64,000 nucleotides of DNA, from the NCBI GenBank assembly GCA_040766655.1, contig JAXGQB010000020.1:30815-94814 (forward strand). The letters run 5' to 3'. Shown piece by piece: positions 23,703 through 32,714 of the stretch (positions are counted from its first letter, which is position 1; the number at the start of each line of letters is the position of its first letter). The notes beneath the pieces are model-generated. The model ran no database searches, was not told where the DNA came from, and worked only from the letters and a program-made list of their open reading frames with translations. Both the position numbers and the translations under genes were made by a program. Source of the stretch: JALOOB01 sp040766655 (GTDB lineage: Bacteria > Chloroflexota > Anaerolineae > CG2-30-64-16).

Positions 23703-24989
23703 CTACGCGGTGCGCAGCAGGTGGCGGGCAAAAGATGCGACCCCGCGCGGCGCCAGGGCCAGCCGGAAGAGCCGGGCGTAAGCCTCATCCCCCGTCAGCA
23801 TCCCCCACAGCAGTCGGGCATGGATGCGTCGCTCTGAGGCAAGCTCCGACTCGGCCTCCACCGCTCGTATGAAGGCCCCCGCGAATCGCGGCAGGCTCAT
23901 GAGCCGGCCCGTCATCGAGTATAGCAGAGCGCCGTAACGATTGTCGACTGCGACCCTGCGGCACGAAGGCCGGTACGCCCGATGGAAGTCCTCCCGCCCG
24001 ATGCCATCCTGGACAGCTGCGGTCATGGCCGCGCGCGTCGTGAGAAAAGCCGAGTTGATGCCGTCCTTGAAGAGATGGGAGGCAGCGGCGTCGCCCACCG
24101 CAACCCAACGGTCGCCGTAATACACGGTGGCGGGCGTGGTTACGATGCGCGGGCTGCAACCACACATGCTCGACGGCGGGCCGTGGAAGTAGTTGTCCAG
24201 CAGATGCGCGTGCGCCTGATAGAACTGCACCAGCGCACCGGCCGCAGGACCCCGCCACAGCAACGACACGTTGAGGTACTCGCCCTTCGGGACGAGAGCG
24301 CCGAAGAGCAATCCGGGTGGTTGGCCAAAGAAACCCACCACTGTATCGGCAGCCCAGGCATCGGGCCTGATGATCTCATCGTGAATCATGACCGCGCTAT
24401 CGGGAGCCTGGTAACCGAAGCCCGCGTCGAGGGGTGAACGGCTGTTGACGCCCGTTGCCAGCACGAGCAGGTCGGCCGGCTCGGCGTCGTGGTCCGTGTG
24501 GATCACCGGCCGGTCCTCCCAGGTAACCTTGCGCACCCGGGTGCGGATGTATTGCGCGCCGGCAGCCACGGCCTGAGACATCAGAAAGCCATCGAAGCTG
24601 GCCGAGGGCGGGCCGGTGCGCCGACGTGGGCCCGAGCCGCGGTAGACGCTGATGATCCTGCGCCCTGCCACAGGTTGCTCGATGGTCGTCGTTTCGCCCG
24701 CGACGTGGACCTGGTAGACGCGCAACTCGGCTTGGACGACCTCGCGGGGGATCGTGAGACCCAGGAATTCCATGTGCCGCAGCGCATTCGCGGAGATGAT
24801 GCCGGCACACCCTTTGCAGTTGCGTTGCGCACCAGGAGTGACGAGGTCGCGCGCCTCGTAGATAACGACGCGAGGTTCAACCCCCGCCTGCCGGGCCAAG
24901 GCCAGCAGGTGCAGGGCGGAAAAGGTGCCGGCCGGACCGCCGCCCACGATGGCGACGCGATCTCCGTCTCGCAGGCGTAAACTACTCAT
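23703..24989 (-). CDS. FAD-dependent oxidoreductase, geranylgeranyl-reductase-like (gene 1 of tandem pair)
   Basis: 428 residues. VAIVGGGPAGTFSALHLLAL (residues 12-31) binds FAD; WVAVGDAAASHLFKDGINSA is the GD motif. A Cys motif, RNCKGCAGII near residue 58, is not part of the common FAD fold and could be redox-active or bind a cluster; MCGCSP is another Cys pair. GGAGG precedes ATG 24989; the in-frame codon at 25049 adds an unlikely basic leader. It is probably a heterodimer partner or sequential enzyme with the following gene. Confidence 0.82.
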   Translation of the reverse strand: MSSLRLRDGDRVAIVGGGPAGTFSALHLLALARQAGVEPRVVIYEARDLVTPGAQRNCKGCAGIISANALRHMEFLGLTIPREVVQAELRVYQVHVAGETTTIEQPVAGRRIISVYRGSGPRRRTGPPSASFDGFLMSQAVAAGAQYIRTRVRKVTWEDRPVIHTDHDAEPADLLVLATGVNSRSPLDAGFGYQAPDSAVMIHDEIIRPDAWAADTVVGFFGQPPGLLFGALVPKGEYLNVSLLWRGPAAGALVQFYQAHAHLLDNYFHGPPSSMCGCSPRIVTTPATVYYGDRWVAVGDAAASHLFKDGINSAFLTTRAAMTAAVQDGIGREDFHRAYRPSCRRVAVDNRYGALLYSMTGRLMSLPRFAGAFIRAVEAESELASERRIHARLLWGMLTGDEAYARLFRLALAPRGVASFARHLLRTA

Positions 24990-25062
24990 CGCTCTGCCTC
25001 CGCGCGCACGTGTCGATATGACTGTATCACAGGGACAAGGAAAGGGCAAGCGATGAACAAAC

Positions 25063-25093
25063 GATTGAAGACTGAAGATTAAGGATTGAAGAT
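25063..25093. repeat. Short degenerate direct repeat
   Basis: Successive GATTGAAGA / CTGAAGATTAAG / GATTGAAGAT units with about 10-bp periodicity, between two divergent genes and upstream of the ABC transporter promoter. Significance unknown. Confidence 0.5.
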
Positions 25094-25096
25094 GAG

Positions 25097-25125
25097 TTGA
25101 CGCACGGCCGAGGCGATGCTAGACT
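25097..25125 (+). promoter_or_regulatory. Promoter of the ABC transporter operon
   Basis: TTGACG (25097-25102), 17-base spacer, TAGACT (25120-25125), 49 bases before the ATG at 25175. Confidence 0.65.
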
Positions 25126-25174
25126 ACCGTGGCCATTGTGCAAGTCAGATACATCGACAAGGAGGAGAAGCGTT

Positions 25175-26836
25175 ATGTCACGGAAAATGGCGACCCTTGC
25201 TGTTCTCGTGCTCGTCATGGCTGTCGCGATCGCGTGCGCACCCGCCGCGCCGGCCCCGGCAACCCAGCCTACCGCTGCACCTGCTGCCGAACAGCCGGCC
25301 GCCCCCGCGGCGCCGGCCGAACAGCCCGCAGGTCCCGTAAAGGGCGGCACCATCGTCGTCGGCCTCCAGGCCGAACCCACCACTCTCGACTCCCAACAGA
25401 TCAGCGACTACAACTCGCACCGCGCCGCGTACGGCATCTACGACATGCTCCTCCGCTTCGAAGACGAGGGCACGAACGTTGAACCCGGTCTCGCAGAGCG
25501 ATGGGAGATCTCCGATGACGGCCTGGAATATACGCTGTATCTGCGCCAGGGCGTCAAGTTCCACGACGGCACTGACTTCAACGCGGACGCGGTGAAGTTC
25601 AACATCGACCGGCAGATCGACGTGGACCATCCCTTCCACAACACCGGCCAGTTTGCCTACGCAGAGTTTACGTGGGGCATGGTGGACCGCGTCGAGGTCG
25701 TGGATCCGTACACCGTCAAGTTCGTGCTGAAGGACAAGTTCGCGCCGTTCCTCAACCATCTTGCGATGCATCCGGCCGCCATGGCCAGCCCGGCTGCCGT
25801 CGAGAAGTACGGGATGGACTTCTCCATCAACCCGGTCGGCACCGGCCCGTTCAAATTCGTGCGCTGGACGCCCGGCGTCGAGGTCGTGCTGGAAAAGAAC
25901 CCGGACTACTGGCGCGGCGAGCCGCTGCTGGACCAGATCATCTACCGCCCCATCATCGAGGATCAGTCACGCCTGACCGAGCTCGAATCCGGTGGGGTGA
26001 ACTTCATGGTCAACGTGCCGCCCGACGACCTGGCGCGCATCAAGGGCGACAGCCAGTACACCGTGGTCGAACAGGCCGGCATGCACACATGGTGGGTGGC
26101 CTTCAACCACGCGAAGGAGCCGTTCAACAACAAGCTGGTGCGCCAGGCCATGAACTACGCGATCAACAAGCAGGCGATCGTCGACAACATCCTGAAGGGC
26201 ACGGGACAGCTCGCGGTCAGCCCGCTCCCGCCCGTCGTGTGGAGCTACACGGACGACATCCAGACCTACGAGTATAACCCGGAGAAGGCGAAGGAACTGC
26301 TGGCCGAGGCCGGCTATCCGGACGGGTTCACCTGTGACTTCTGGCTCCCCGAATCCGGCTCGGGCATGCAGCAGCCGGTCGTGATGGGAACCGCGATGCA
26401 GGCCGATCTCAAGGCCGTGGGCATCGACTGCACCATCCAGACGTTCGAGTGGGGCAGCTACCTGGAAAAGGTCATCGTGCCGCCCGACCAGGCCGAGTTC
26501 GACCTGATGGAGATGTCGTGGATCGGCGACAACGGCGATCCCGACAACTTCCTGTACATCCTGCTGAGCGGCGAGCAGTTCCCGCCCAACGGCTACAACA
26601 TGGGCTTCTACAACAACGAAGAAGTCAACAAGCTCCTGGCCGAGGCGCGTGTCACGCTGGACAAGGCCCAGCGAACCGAGCTGTACGTGCAGGCGCAGAA
26701 GCTGATTGCCGAGGATCCGCCGTGGATGGTCATCGACCACGAATCGCAGATCGTGGCGATGAGCAACAAGATCAAGAACTTCAAGCTCCATCCCACCGGA
26801 CCGTTCCGCTTCGACGAGGTGTGGATCGAGCCCTAG
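25175..26836 (+). CDS. ABC transporter substrate-binding lipoprotein (SBP_bac_5, peptide type)
   Basis: 553 residues. The lipobox (MAVAIAC, Cys near residue 21) anchors it to the outer face of the membrane, followed by a Pro/Ala linker. The binding domain starts KGGTIVVGLQAEPTTLD and has LAERWEISDDGLEYTLYLRQGVKFHDG and VGTGPFKFVRW, standard for dipeptide/oligopeptide/nickel-binding proteins. Ligand unknown; the nearby DUF1028, B12 and P5CR-like genes suggest an amino-acid-like compound. ATG 25175 has GGAGG upstream. Two permease genes follow after a hairpin; no ATPase gene is present, so ATPases must be encoded elsewhere. Confidence 0.93.
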   Translation: MSRKMATLAVLVLVMAVAIACAPAAPAPATQPTAAPAAEQPAAPAAPAEQPAGPVKGGTIVVGLQAEPTTLDSQQISDYNSHRAAYGIYDMLLRFEDEGTNVEPGLAERWEISDDGLEYTLYLRQGVKFHDGTDFNADAVKFNIDRQIDVDHPFHNTGQFAYAEFTWGMVDRVEVVDPYTVKFVLKDKFAPFLNHLAMHPAAMASPAAVEKYGMDFSINPVGTGPFKFVRWTPGVEVVLEKNPDYWRGEPLLDQIIYRPIIEDQSRLTELESGGVNFMVNVPPDDLARIKGDSQYTVVEQAGMHTWWVAFNHAKEPFNNKLVRQAMNYAINKQAIVDNILKGTGQLAVSPLPPVVWSYTDDIQTYEYNPEKAKELLAEAGYPDGFTCDFWLPESGSGMQQPVVMGTAMQADLKAVGIDCTIQTFEWGSYLEKVIVPPDQAEFDLMEMSWIGDNGDPDNFLYILLSGEQFPPNGYNMGFYNNEEVNKLLAEARVTLDKAQRTELYVQAQKLIAEDPPWMVIDHESQIVAMSNKIKNFKLHPTGPFRFDEVWIEP

Positions 26837-26870
26837 CCCGAGGCCCGAATTCCGCCTCCCGGTACTGACG

Positions 26871-26899
26871 GTTGGGGGCCCCCGACGGGGGCCCCCAAC
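26871..26899 (+). terminator. Strong hairpin between binding protein and permease genes
   Basis: GTTGGGGGCCCCC and GGGGGCCCCCAAC form a perfect 13-bp GC-rich stem with a 3-base loop (gac), without a T-tract. In ABC operons such hairpins often stabilise the upstream mRNA and attenuate the permease part, matching the need for excess binding protein. That role is inference. Confidence 0.65.
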
Positions 26900-26965
26900 A
26901 CTCTCCCAAGCCGTTTCGGGGGCGACACCTGCGCCCCGGAACGCGTACAAGTCGTTCAGAGCGCC

Positions 26966-27913
26966 ATGACAACCTACTTCATCAAACGCGTTCTTGCCTT
27001 GATCCCGGTGCTGATCGGCGTCACGCTGCTGGTCTTCCTGATCATGCAGCTCGCGCCTGGCGACCCGGCGAAGATCATGCTGGGCACAAAGGCCACCGAA
27101 ACGTCGCTGACGCAGCTGCGCCACGAACTGGGCCTGGACCAGCCGCTGCACGTGCAGTACCTGCGCTGGATCGGCCGCGTCCTCCAGGGGAACTTCGGCC
27201 GCTCGATCCAGCTCAAGCGCGAGGTGCTGCCGTTTCTGCTGGATCGCTTCAGAAATTCGCTCTATCTGACGGCCTTCGCGGCGCTCCTGGCCGCAGGCGT
27301 CGGCATACCCATCGGCATCTACTCTGCGGCCCGGCAGCACTCCTTGGCTGACCGGGCGTCGGTGGTCATGGTGCTGGTGGGCTTTTCCGTGCCCATCTTC
27401 TGGTTGGGCATCATCCTGCAGATCATCTTCGGCCTCCGGCTGGGGCTATTGCCCGTATCGGGCATCCACTCCACCGGGCGGACCGACTTCGTCGACCTGT
27501 TCCGGCACCTGATCCTGCCCGGGCTGACGCTGGCCACCGGGCCGGCCGCGATCATCGCGCGCATGACGCGTTCGACCATGCTCGAAGTGATCCGGCAGGA
27601 TTACATCCGGACCGCGCGCAGCAAGGGCCTGCAGGAGCGCACGATCATCGGCCGGCACGCGGTGCGGAACGCGCTGATCCCCGTGATCACGGTCGTCGGG
27701 CTGCAGGTGGGATACCTGCTGGGCGGCGACGTCCTCGTCGAGATCGTCTTCTCCTATCCCGGCATCGGCCTGGCCATGGTGAACGGGATCCTCGCGCGCG
27801 ACTTTCCGCTGGTCCAGGGTGCGATCCTCCTCGTCGCGACGTCCTACGTGGTAGTGAACCTGGCCGTCGACCTGCTCTACGCCTACGTCGATCCCCGCAT
27901 CCGGTACGGATGA
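26966..27913 (+). CDS. ABC transporter permease, DppB type
   Basis: 315 residues with about six membrane helices. It starts TYFIKRVLALIPVLIGVTLLVF and has LAPGDPAKIML, LRHELGLDQPL and the EAA loop YIRTARSKGLQERTIIGRHAVRNALIP that contacts the ATPase. It ends LLYAYVDPRIRYG, diagnostic for the family. Its stop overlaps the next permease start (ATGA), so they are translationally coupled and form the heterodimeric channel. Confidence 0.95.
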   Translation: MTTYFIKRVLALIPVLIGVTLLVFLIMQLAPGDPAKIMLGTKATETSLTQLRHELGLDQPLHVQYLRWIGRVLQGNFGRSIQLKREVLPFLLDRFRNSLYLTAFAALLAAGVGIPIGIYSAARQHSLADRASVVMVLVGFSVPIFWLGIILQIIFGLRLGLLPVSGIHSTGRTDFVDLFRHLILPGLTLATGPAAIIARMTRSTMLEVIRQDYIRTARSKGLQERTIIGRHAVRNALIPVITVVGLQVGYLLGGDVLVEIVFSYPGIGLAMVNGILARDFPLVQGAILLVATSYVVVNLAVDLLYAYVDPRIRYG

Positions 27914-28848
27914 CGGCCACGAGGTACGATGTGAACTCACCAACTGCCAGCGCCGCGGACGGTGCGGTGCAACTTGAACTGGCCGAGGGGCGGGCGCCCG
28001 TTTCGAAGAGCCCCGGCCAGCAGGCGCTTCGCCGCCTGCTGCGTGACCGCACCGCCATCGCCGCGGCCTTCCTCCTGCTGCTGCTCATCGCGATCAGCAT
28101 CCTGGCCCCGCTCATCGCGCCCCGGGACCCGATCGCCACGAACCTGGCCCAACGGCTGGTACCGCCGGGCACGCCGGGCTACCCCCTCGGCGCAGACGAC
28201 CTGGGCCGCGACATCCTGAGCCGGCTCATCTGGGGGGGCCGCATCTCGCTGCTGGTCGGCTTCAGCGCGGTGTTGGTCGCCATGGTGCTGGGCGTCTTCC
28301 TGGGCCTCATCGCCGGATACTTCGGCGGCTGGCTCGATAGCGTCATCATGCGGGGCATCGAGATGCTGATGGCCTTTCCGGCCATCCTGCTGGCCATCGC
28401 GATCGTCGCTGCGCTGGGACCCGGCCTGCGCAACGCGATGTTGGCGATCGCCATCGTCGGCATCCCCTATTACACGCGCATCTCGCGCGGCAGCGTCCTG
28501 ACCGTGCGCGAGCAGGAATTCGTCACTGCGGCACGCTCGGTCGGCGGGAGAAGCTCGCATATCCTCGCGCGGCACGTCCTCCCGAACATTGTCGGGCCCC
28601 TGATCATCGCGGCCACGCTGGACGTCGGCTGGATGATCATGGCCGCGGCGGGGCTCAGCTTCCTGGGCCTCGGCGCACAGCCGCCCACGGCCGAGTGGGG
28701 CGTCATGCTCAGCCAGGGCCGCAATTTCGTCCGCAACGCGCCGCACGTCTCGATCGTGCCGGGCGCGGTGATCTTCCTCGTCGTGCTCGCGCTGAACCTG
28801 TTCGGTGACGGGCTGCGCGATGCGCTCGACCCGCGCGCACAGGAATAA
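27910..28848 (+). CDS. ABC transporter permease, DppC type
   Basis: 312 residues. After a soluble N-terminus, RLLRDRTAIAAAFLLLLLIAI is the first membrane helix. HPLGTDxxGRD-type pattern is visible as YPLGADDLGRDILSRLIWG. The EAA loop reads FVTAARSVGGRSSHILARHVLPN, and the C-terminus LFGDGLRDALDPRAQE is typical. Pairs with the preceding DppB-type subunit. Confidence 0.95.
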   Translation: MTATRYDVNSPTASAADGAVQLELAEGRAPVSKSPGQQALRRLLRDRTAIAAAFLLLLLIAISILAPLIAPRDPIATNLAQRLVPPGTPGYPLGADDLGRDILSRLIWGGRISLLVGFSAVLVAMVLGVFLGLIAGYFGGWLDSVIMRGIEMLMAFPAILLAIAIVAALGPGLRNAMLAIAIVGIPYYTRISRGSVLTVREQEFVTAARSVGGRSSHILARHVLPNIVGPLIIAATLDVGWMIMAAAGLSFLGLGAQPPTAEWGVMLSQGRNFVRNAPHVSIVPGAVIFLVVLALNLFGDGLRDALDPRAQE

Positions 28849-28867
28849 ACTCAAAGGAGCCTGCTTC

Positions 28868-29746
28868 ATGACCTTACCGCATCCATCGACCTTCTCCATC
28901 GTCGCCCACGATCCCGAGGCACAGGAATGGGGCGTCGCCGTGCAGTCGAAGTTCCTCTGCGTGGGCGCACTCGTCCCCTGGGCCAAGGCCGGCGTAGGTG
29001 CGATTGCCACCCAGTCGTTCTGCAACACATCCTTCGGGCCCGACGGCCTGACCCTGATGGCGAGCGGACTCAGCGCGCAGGAAGCGCTGGATCGCGTCCT
29101 TGCCGAGGATGAGGGCCGGTCCCGGCGCCAGGTGGGCTTCATCGACGCACTGGGCCGGGGCGCCACGTACACCGGCTCAGAGTGCAGCGCCTGGGCTGGC
29201 GGCCTGACGGGCCAGAACTATGCCGCGCAGGGCAACATCCTCGTCGGGGCCGAGACGGTGGAGGCCCTGGCCCGCTCCTTCGAGACATCGAAGGGCGAGC
29301 TCGCAGACCGCCTCGTGGCCGCGCTGGCCGCGGGCCAGGCCGCGGGCGGCGACCGCCGCGGGCAGCAATCGGCCGCCGTGCTGGTGGTGCGCGAGGGCGG
29401 CGGCTACGGCGGCTTCAACGACCGCTACCTGGACCTGCGCGTCGACGACGACGTCGCGCCCATCGAGCGGCTGGCCGCGCTCGTCGACCTGCATCATCTC
29501 TACTTCAAGCCGGCTGCGCCCGGCGAGCTGGTCGTCATCGAGGGCGAGACCGCTCGGGACGTGCAGCAGATCCTCAGGTGGGCGGGCTACTACGACGGCC
29601 CCATCTCGGGCGACTACGACGAGGTCACGGCAAAGGCGCTGCGCGACCTGATCGGGACCGAGAACTACGAAGAGCGGTTCGACGAGCCGGGCGGGCGGAT
29701 CAGCAGCCAGGTGCTGTCCCTGCTCCGCGACAAGTTCAAGGCCTAG
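28868..29746 (+). CDS. DUF1028 family protein with C-terminal PG-binding-like domain
   Basis: 292 residues. The N-terminal domain (TFSIVAHDPEAQEWGVAVQSKF, WAKAGVGAIATQSF, GLTGQNYAAQGNIL) is DUF1028, an Ntn-hydrolase-like fold often encoded in amino-acid or peptide catabolic clusters. Residues about 215-290 match the putative peptidoglycan-binding module often found in longer members (DVQQILRWAGYYDGPISGDY). AAAGGAG precedes ATG 28868. It follows the permeases by 19 bases, so it belongs to the transporter operon and may process the imported compound. Confidence 0.88.
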   Translation: MTLPHPSTFSIVAHDPEAQEWGVAVQSKFLCVGALVPWAKAGVGAIATQSFCNTSFGPDGLTLMASGLSAQEALDRVLAEDEGRSRRQVGFIDALGRGATYTGSECSAWAGGLTGQNYAAQGNILVGAETVEALARSFETSKGELADRLVAALAAGQAAGGDRRGQQSAAVLVVREGGGYGGFNDRYLDLRVDDDVAPIERLAALVDLHHLYFKPAAPGELVVIEGETARDVQQILRWAGYYDGPISGDYDEVTAKALRDLIGTENYEERFDEPGGRISSQVLSLLRDKFKA

Positions 29747-29778
29747 CCGGCGAACCAGGGGGACCGCACCGATCGTGC

Positions 29779-29920
29779 CTTGAGCGTCCTGAGCGGAACG
29801 CAGCCGCCCGGCGATACGGGCGGCGGAGTGCAGTCGAAGGAGGCGGCCTTGACCAGTGTCCGCTCCGCCTCCTTCGACTCCGGGCTATCGCCCGCCGCTC
29901 AGGATGCTCCGCTTCTCAAG
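29779..29920. repeat. Long imperfect inverted repeat, MITE/REP-like
   Basis: The ends read CTTGAG (29779) and CTCAAG (to 29920). The inner perfect stem is GTCGAAGGAGGCGG (29833-29846) with CCGCCTCCTTCGAC (29865-29878) around an 18-base loop; outer arms pair with gaps. This resembles the dispersed intergenic palindromes seen in many GC-rich environmental genomes. It separates the DUF1028 gene from the B12 gene. Confidence 0.7.
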
Positions 29921-29981
29921 ACCTCAACGGACCGGGCCAATGGTATACTGCAACCGGCAACCGGAGCCCGACAGACACGCC

Positions 29982-31751
29982 ATGCCCACCGATGACCTTT
30001 ACGAGCGCGTCCGGACCTTGCTGGACGTCGACCTGCCCGACCACCGCGCGGTGATCGCGGAGGGCCGCGCCGTCGCGGCCGGCCTCGCGCTGGGGCGCTC
30101 CGCGTTCTGCGAGGAGCTGGGCGTCGCGTCCGAGGCCGAATACAAGGCGCAGTGCAAGGCCAGCGGGACGATCATGTACCATGCCCACATCGGCATGGAC
30201 TCGTGGCCGGACACCGCCGACGCGCTGCGCCACATCCACCGGGTGGCCCAGGCCGAAGGGTATCGCATCGACCGCGCAGGCATCTGCCTCGACCGGCGCA
30301 TGGCCGTACCCGAGTCACTGCGCCGCGGCATCCCGGCCGAGACCGGGCCCCTCATCACCTCCCCCGCAGAGTGGCGCGAGATCGGCCAGGTCGTGCCCAT
30401 CCAGCCGCACATGGGCGACTTCATGATCGGCTTCCCCGCCGCGACGGCCAACACGGTCCACGCGCTCCGCGCGGGCGTGACCACCATCGGCAACCTCTCG
30501 CAGTACTTCAGCCACGAGGCGCCGGGCTGGAAGGATCCCGTGACCACCGCGGTTGAGACCGTGCGCGCGATCGCGATCCTCGGCGCGCGGCGCGAGGCCG
30601 GGCTGCTGCTCCACTCCTACCTGGAGGACGGGTACGCCGCGCTCTTCTTCGACTGCGCGACCGTGGCCGGCTGGGCGCTCCTGGAGCGCCACATCGTGGA
30701 GACGCTGCTCGGCGCGCGGCTCAGCCACTGCATCGGCGGCCTGACCACCGACCCCCTCAAGCGCGCGGGCTGGGTGTTCGCGCTGGACGAGCTCCACGAC
30801 CACGACTGCCTGGGCTCGATGATCTACGGCGACACCATCTCGCTCACGCGCGACTTTCCGCGCAACTGGGCCGTGATCGGCGAGTACCTGCTGTGGGACA
30901 TCCTGGCCCAGCTCGCGTGTCCGACCGGCCACGCAGTGCACCCGCTGCCCATCACGGAGGCGCTCCGCATCCCCTCCGCGGAGGAGATCGCGGAGGCGCA
31001 GACGTTCGGCCGCCAGGTGGAACGGACCGCGCGGCGCCTGCACGGTTCGGTCGACCTGGGGCCGGCCCGCCTGTTCGCGCGGCAGATGGTCGACGCCGGC
31101 CGCCGCGTGGCCGCGGCCGCGCTGGACGGCCTGGCGGACGCGGGAGTGGATGTCCACAATCCCCTCCAGCTGCTTTACGTGCTCAAGGGGCTGGGCTCGG
31201 TGGCGTTCGAGCGCTGCTTCGGCGCGGGCGCGCTGGACGAGGCCACCGGCCGCCGGCAGCCGCTCGTGCCGACCGACATGTGCGCGCGGTCTCTGGCGCT
31301 CATCGACGAGCATCTGCCCATGTTCACGGCAGAGAGGATGCGCGGGCTGATGGGGGGACGCAGGCTCCTGCTCGCCTCGACCGACGTGCACCAGCACGCG
31401 CTCTTCGTGCTGGACGCGCTGCTGCGCGAGGCGGGCGCTGAGGTGGTGAACCTGGGTCCGGAGCAGGACGCGGCCGACGTGGCGCAGGGTGCGGCAGCGC
31501 ACGGCGTCGAGGCCATCCTGCTCAGCACGCACAACGGCATGGCGCTCGAGTACGCGCAGCAGCTGCGAGCGGCACTGGCACGGCTCGCGGTGGACGCGCC
31601 GGTGCTGATGGGCGGGGTGCTGAACCAGAAGGTGGCCGGCCTGCCGCTGCCCGCGGACGTGACGCAGGAGCTCCGGCGGCTGGGCATCCGCACCGGCTCG
31701 CTCACGGACGGCGGCTGGCCGGGCCTGTTGGCGGAGAGGGGGGAGACATGA
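29982..31751 (+). CDS. B12-binding protein with GlmE-like N-terminal region
   Basis: 589 residues. The C-terminal part (residues about 459-580) looks like a cobalamin-binding domain: RLLLASTDVHQHALFVLDAL with a D-x-H-x-x-A version of the base-off motif near residue 466, then GAEVVNLGPEQ and AILLSTHNGMALEY. The larger N-terminal region (MYHAHIGMDSWPDT, HMGDFMIGFPAATANTVHAL, GVTTIGNLSQYF, PITEALRIPSAEE) resembles, by eye and distantly, the TIM-barrel epsilon subunit of glutamate mutase. An adenosylcobalamin-dependent mutase is the best guess; a methyl carrier is the alternative. The next gene starts within its stop (ATGA). The proposed start at 29982 lacks a strong RBS; a TATACT lies just upstream (29944). 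Confidence 0.7.
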   Translation: MPTDDLYERVRTLLDVDLPDHRAVIAEGRAVAAGLALGRSAFCEELGVASEAEYKAQCKASGTIMYHAHIGMDSWPDTADALRHIHRVAQAEGYRIDRAGICLDRRMAVPESLRRGIPAETGPLITSPAEWREIGQVVPIQPHMGDFMIGFPAATANTVHALRAGVTTIGNLSQYFSHEAPGWKDPVTTAVETVRAIAILGARREAGLLLHSYLEDGYAALFFDCATVAGWALLERHIVETLLGARLSHCIGGLTTDPLKRAGWVFALDELHDHDCLGSMIYGDTISLTRDFPRNWAVIGEYLLWDILAQLACPTGHAVHPLPITEALRIPSAEEIAEAQTFGRQVERTARRLHGSVDLGPARLFARQMVDAGRRVAAAALDGLADAGVDVHNPLQLLYVLKGLGSVAFERCFGAGALDEATGRRQPLVPTDMCARSLALIDEHLPMFTAERMRGLMGGRRLLLASTDVHQHALFVLDALLREAGAEVVNLGPEQDAADVAQGAAAHGVEAILLSTHNGMALEYAQQLRAALARLAVDAPVLMGGVLNQKVAGLPLPADVTQELRRLGIRTGSLTDGGWPGLLAERGET

Positions 31752-32563
31752 TCGGGGATCGACGGATCGCGTTCATCGGCTGCGGCCACATCACGGAGAT
31801 CATCCTGCACAACCTGGTGGACCGGCAGGTCGCTCGGGCGGAGAACATCGTCGTCAGCGATCCGCTTGCGGCGCGGCTGCGCCACCTCGAGGATCAGTTC
31901 GGCGTGGCCACCACGCACGACAACGTGGCGGCAGCCCGCCGCGGGGACCTCATCTTCATCAACCTGCGGCCGGAGGTGGTGGCGTCCGTCCTGCCCGAGC
32001 TGCAGGCCGCGGCCTTGCGGCCCGACCAGGTGCTCATCTCGCTGGCCGCGGGCATCCCCCTGAGCCGCTACGCCGGCCTCGGCGCGGGGCAGCCCTTGGT
32101 GCGCGGGTTGCCCAATCCGCCCAGCCGCATCGGGCAGGGCGTCGCCGCGCTCGTCTTCACGCCGCAGGTCAGCCCGGCGCAGCGGGAGGAGGTGCGCCTC
32201 CTGTTCGCCAGCCTGGGCCAGGTGGTCGAGGTAGACGAGCCCGCCCTGGACGTGATCACCTCGCTGAGCAGCCCGGTGGCCACCCACCTCTTCTTCCAGT
32301 CGCTGATCGATGCGGGCGTGCGCTGCGGGCTGTCCCGCGCGGTGGCGACGGCGGTGGCGGGGCAGACCATCATCGGGTCGATGGCGCTGTGGCAGGCGCG
32401 CGGCGCGTCACCCGCGGAGCTGATCGCGGAGGCCAGCACCCCCGGCGGCATCTCGGTGGAGGTCCTGTTCGCGCTGGAGCAGCACGCGTTCAAGGCCGCG
32501 GTGATGGACGCGATCGCGCGCGGCGCGGACCGCGCCACCGCCCTGGGCCGCGCGGGAGCGTAA
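31748..32563 (+). CDS. Pyrroline-5-carboxylate reductase-like protein (P5CR/F420-oxidoreductase fold)
   Basis: 271 residues. The NAD(P) motif is IAFIGCGHITEIILHNLV; the ProC-like middle contains LISLAAGIPLSRYAGL, LVRGLPNPPSRIGQGVAAL and LFASLGQVVEVDE. The C-terminal helices contain SSPVATHLFFQSLIDAG and STPGGISVEVLFALEQ, equivalent to the P5CR substrate helix (TPGGTT...). Its coupling (ATGA overlap) to the B12 protein argues for a dedicated pathway instead of general proline synthesis. Confidence 0.88.
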   Translation: MIGDRRIAFIGCGHITEIILHNLVDRQVARAENIVVSDPLAARLRHLEDQFGVATTHDNVAAARRGDLIFINLRPEVVASVLPELQAAALRPDQVLISLAAGIPLSRYAGLGAGQPLVRGLPNPPSRIGQGVAALVFTPQVSPAQREEVRLLFASLGQVVEVDEPALDVITSLSSPVATHLFFQSLIDAGVRCGLSRAVATAVAGQTIIGSMALWQARGASPAELIAEASTPGGISVEVLFALEQHAFKAAVMDAIARGADRATALGRAGA

Positions 32564-32714
32564 GTCTCTCCGCCAGGTTACTGAAAGTTGCGGCCGCGGC
32601 GAAGCGGAGAGACGCTTACAGCAGCCCTGTGCTATAGTTGAAAGGTGCGCGGCACGTGCGTGGCTGCGCGTTATGTGAAGCGTATCGGTGTAACGGTGTG
32701 GGAGGAAGTATACG

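Noticed and set aside
30315..31532. 405-codon minus-strand frame opposite the B12-protein gene
   Set aside because: Shadow of a well-supported gene; no domain and no RBS.
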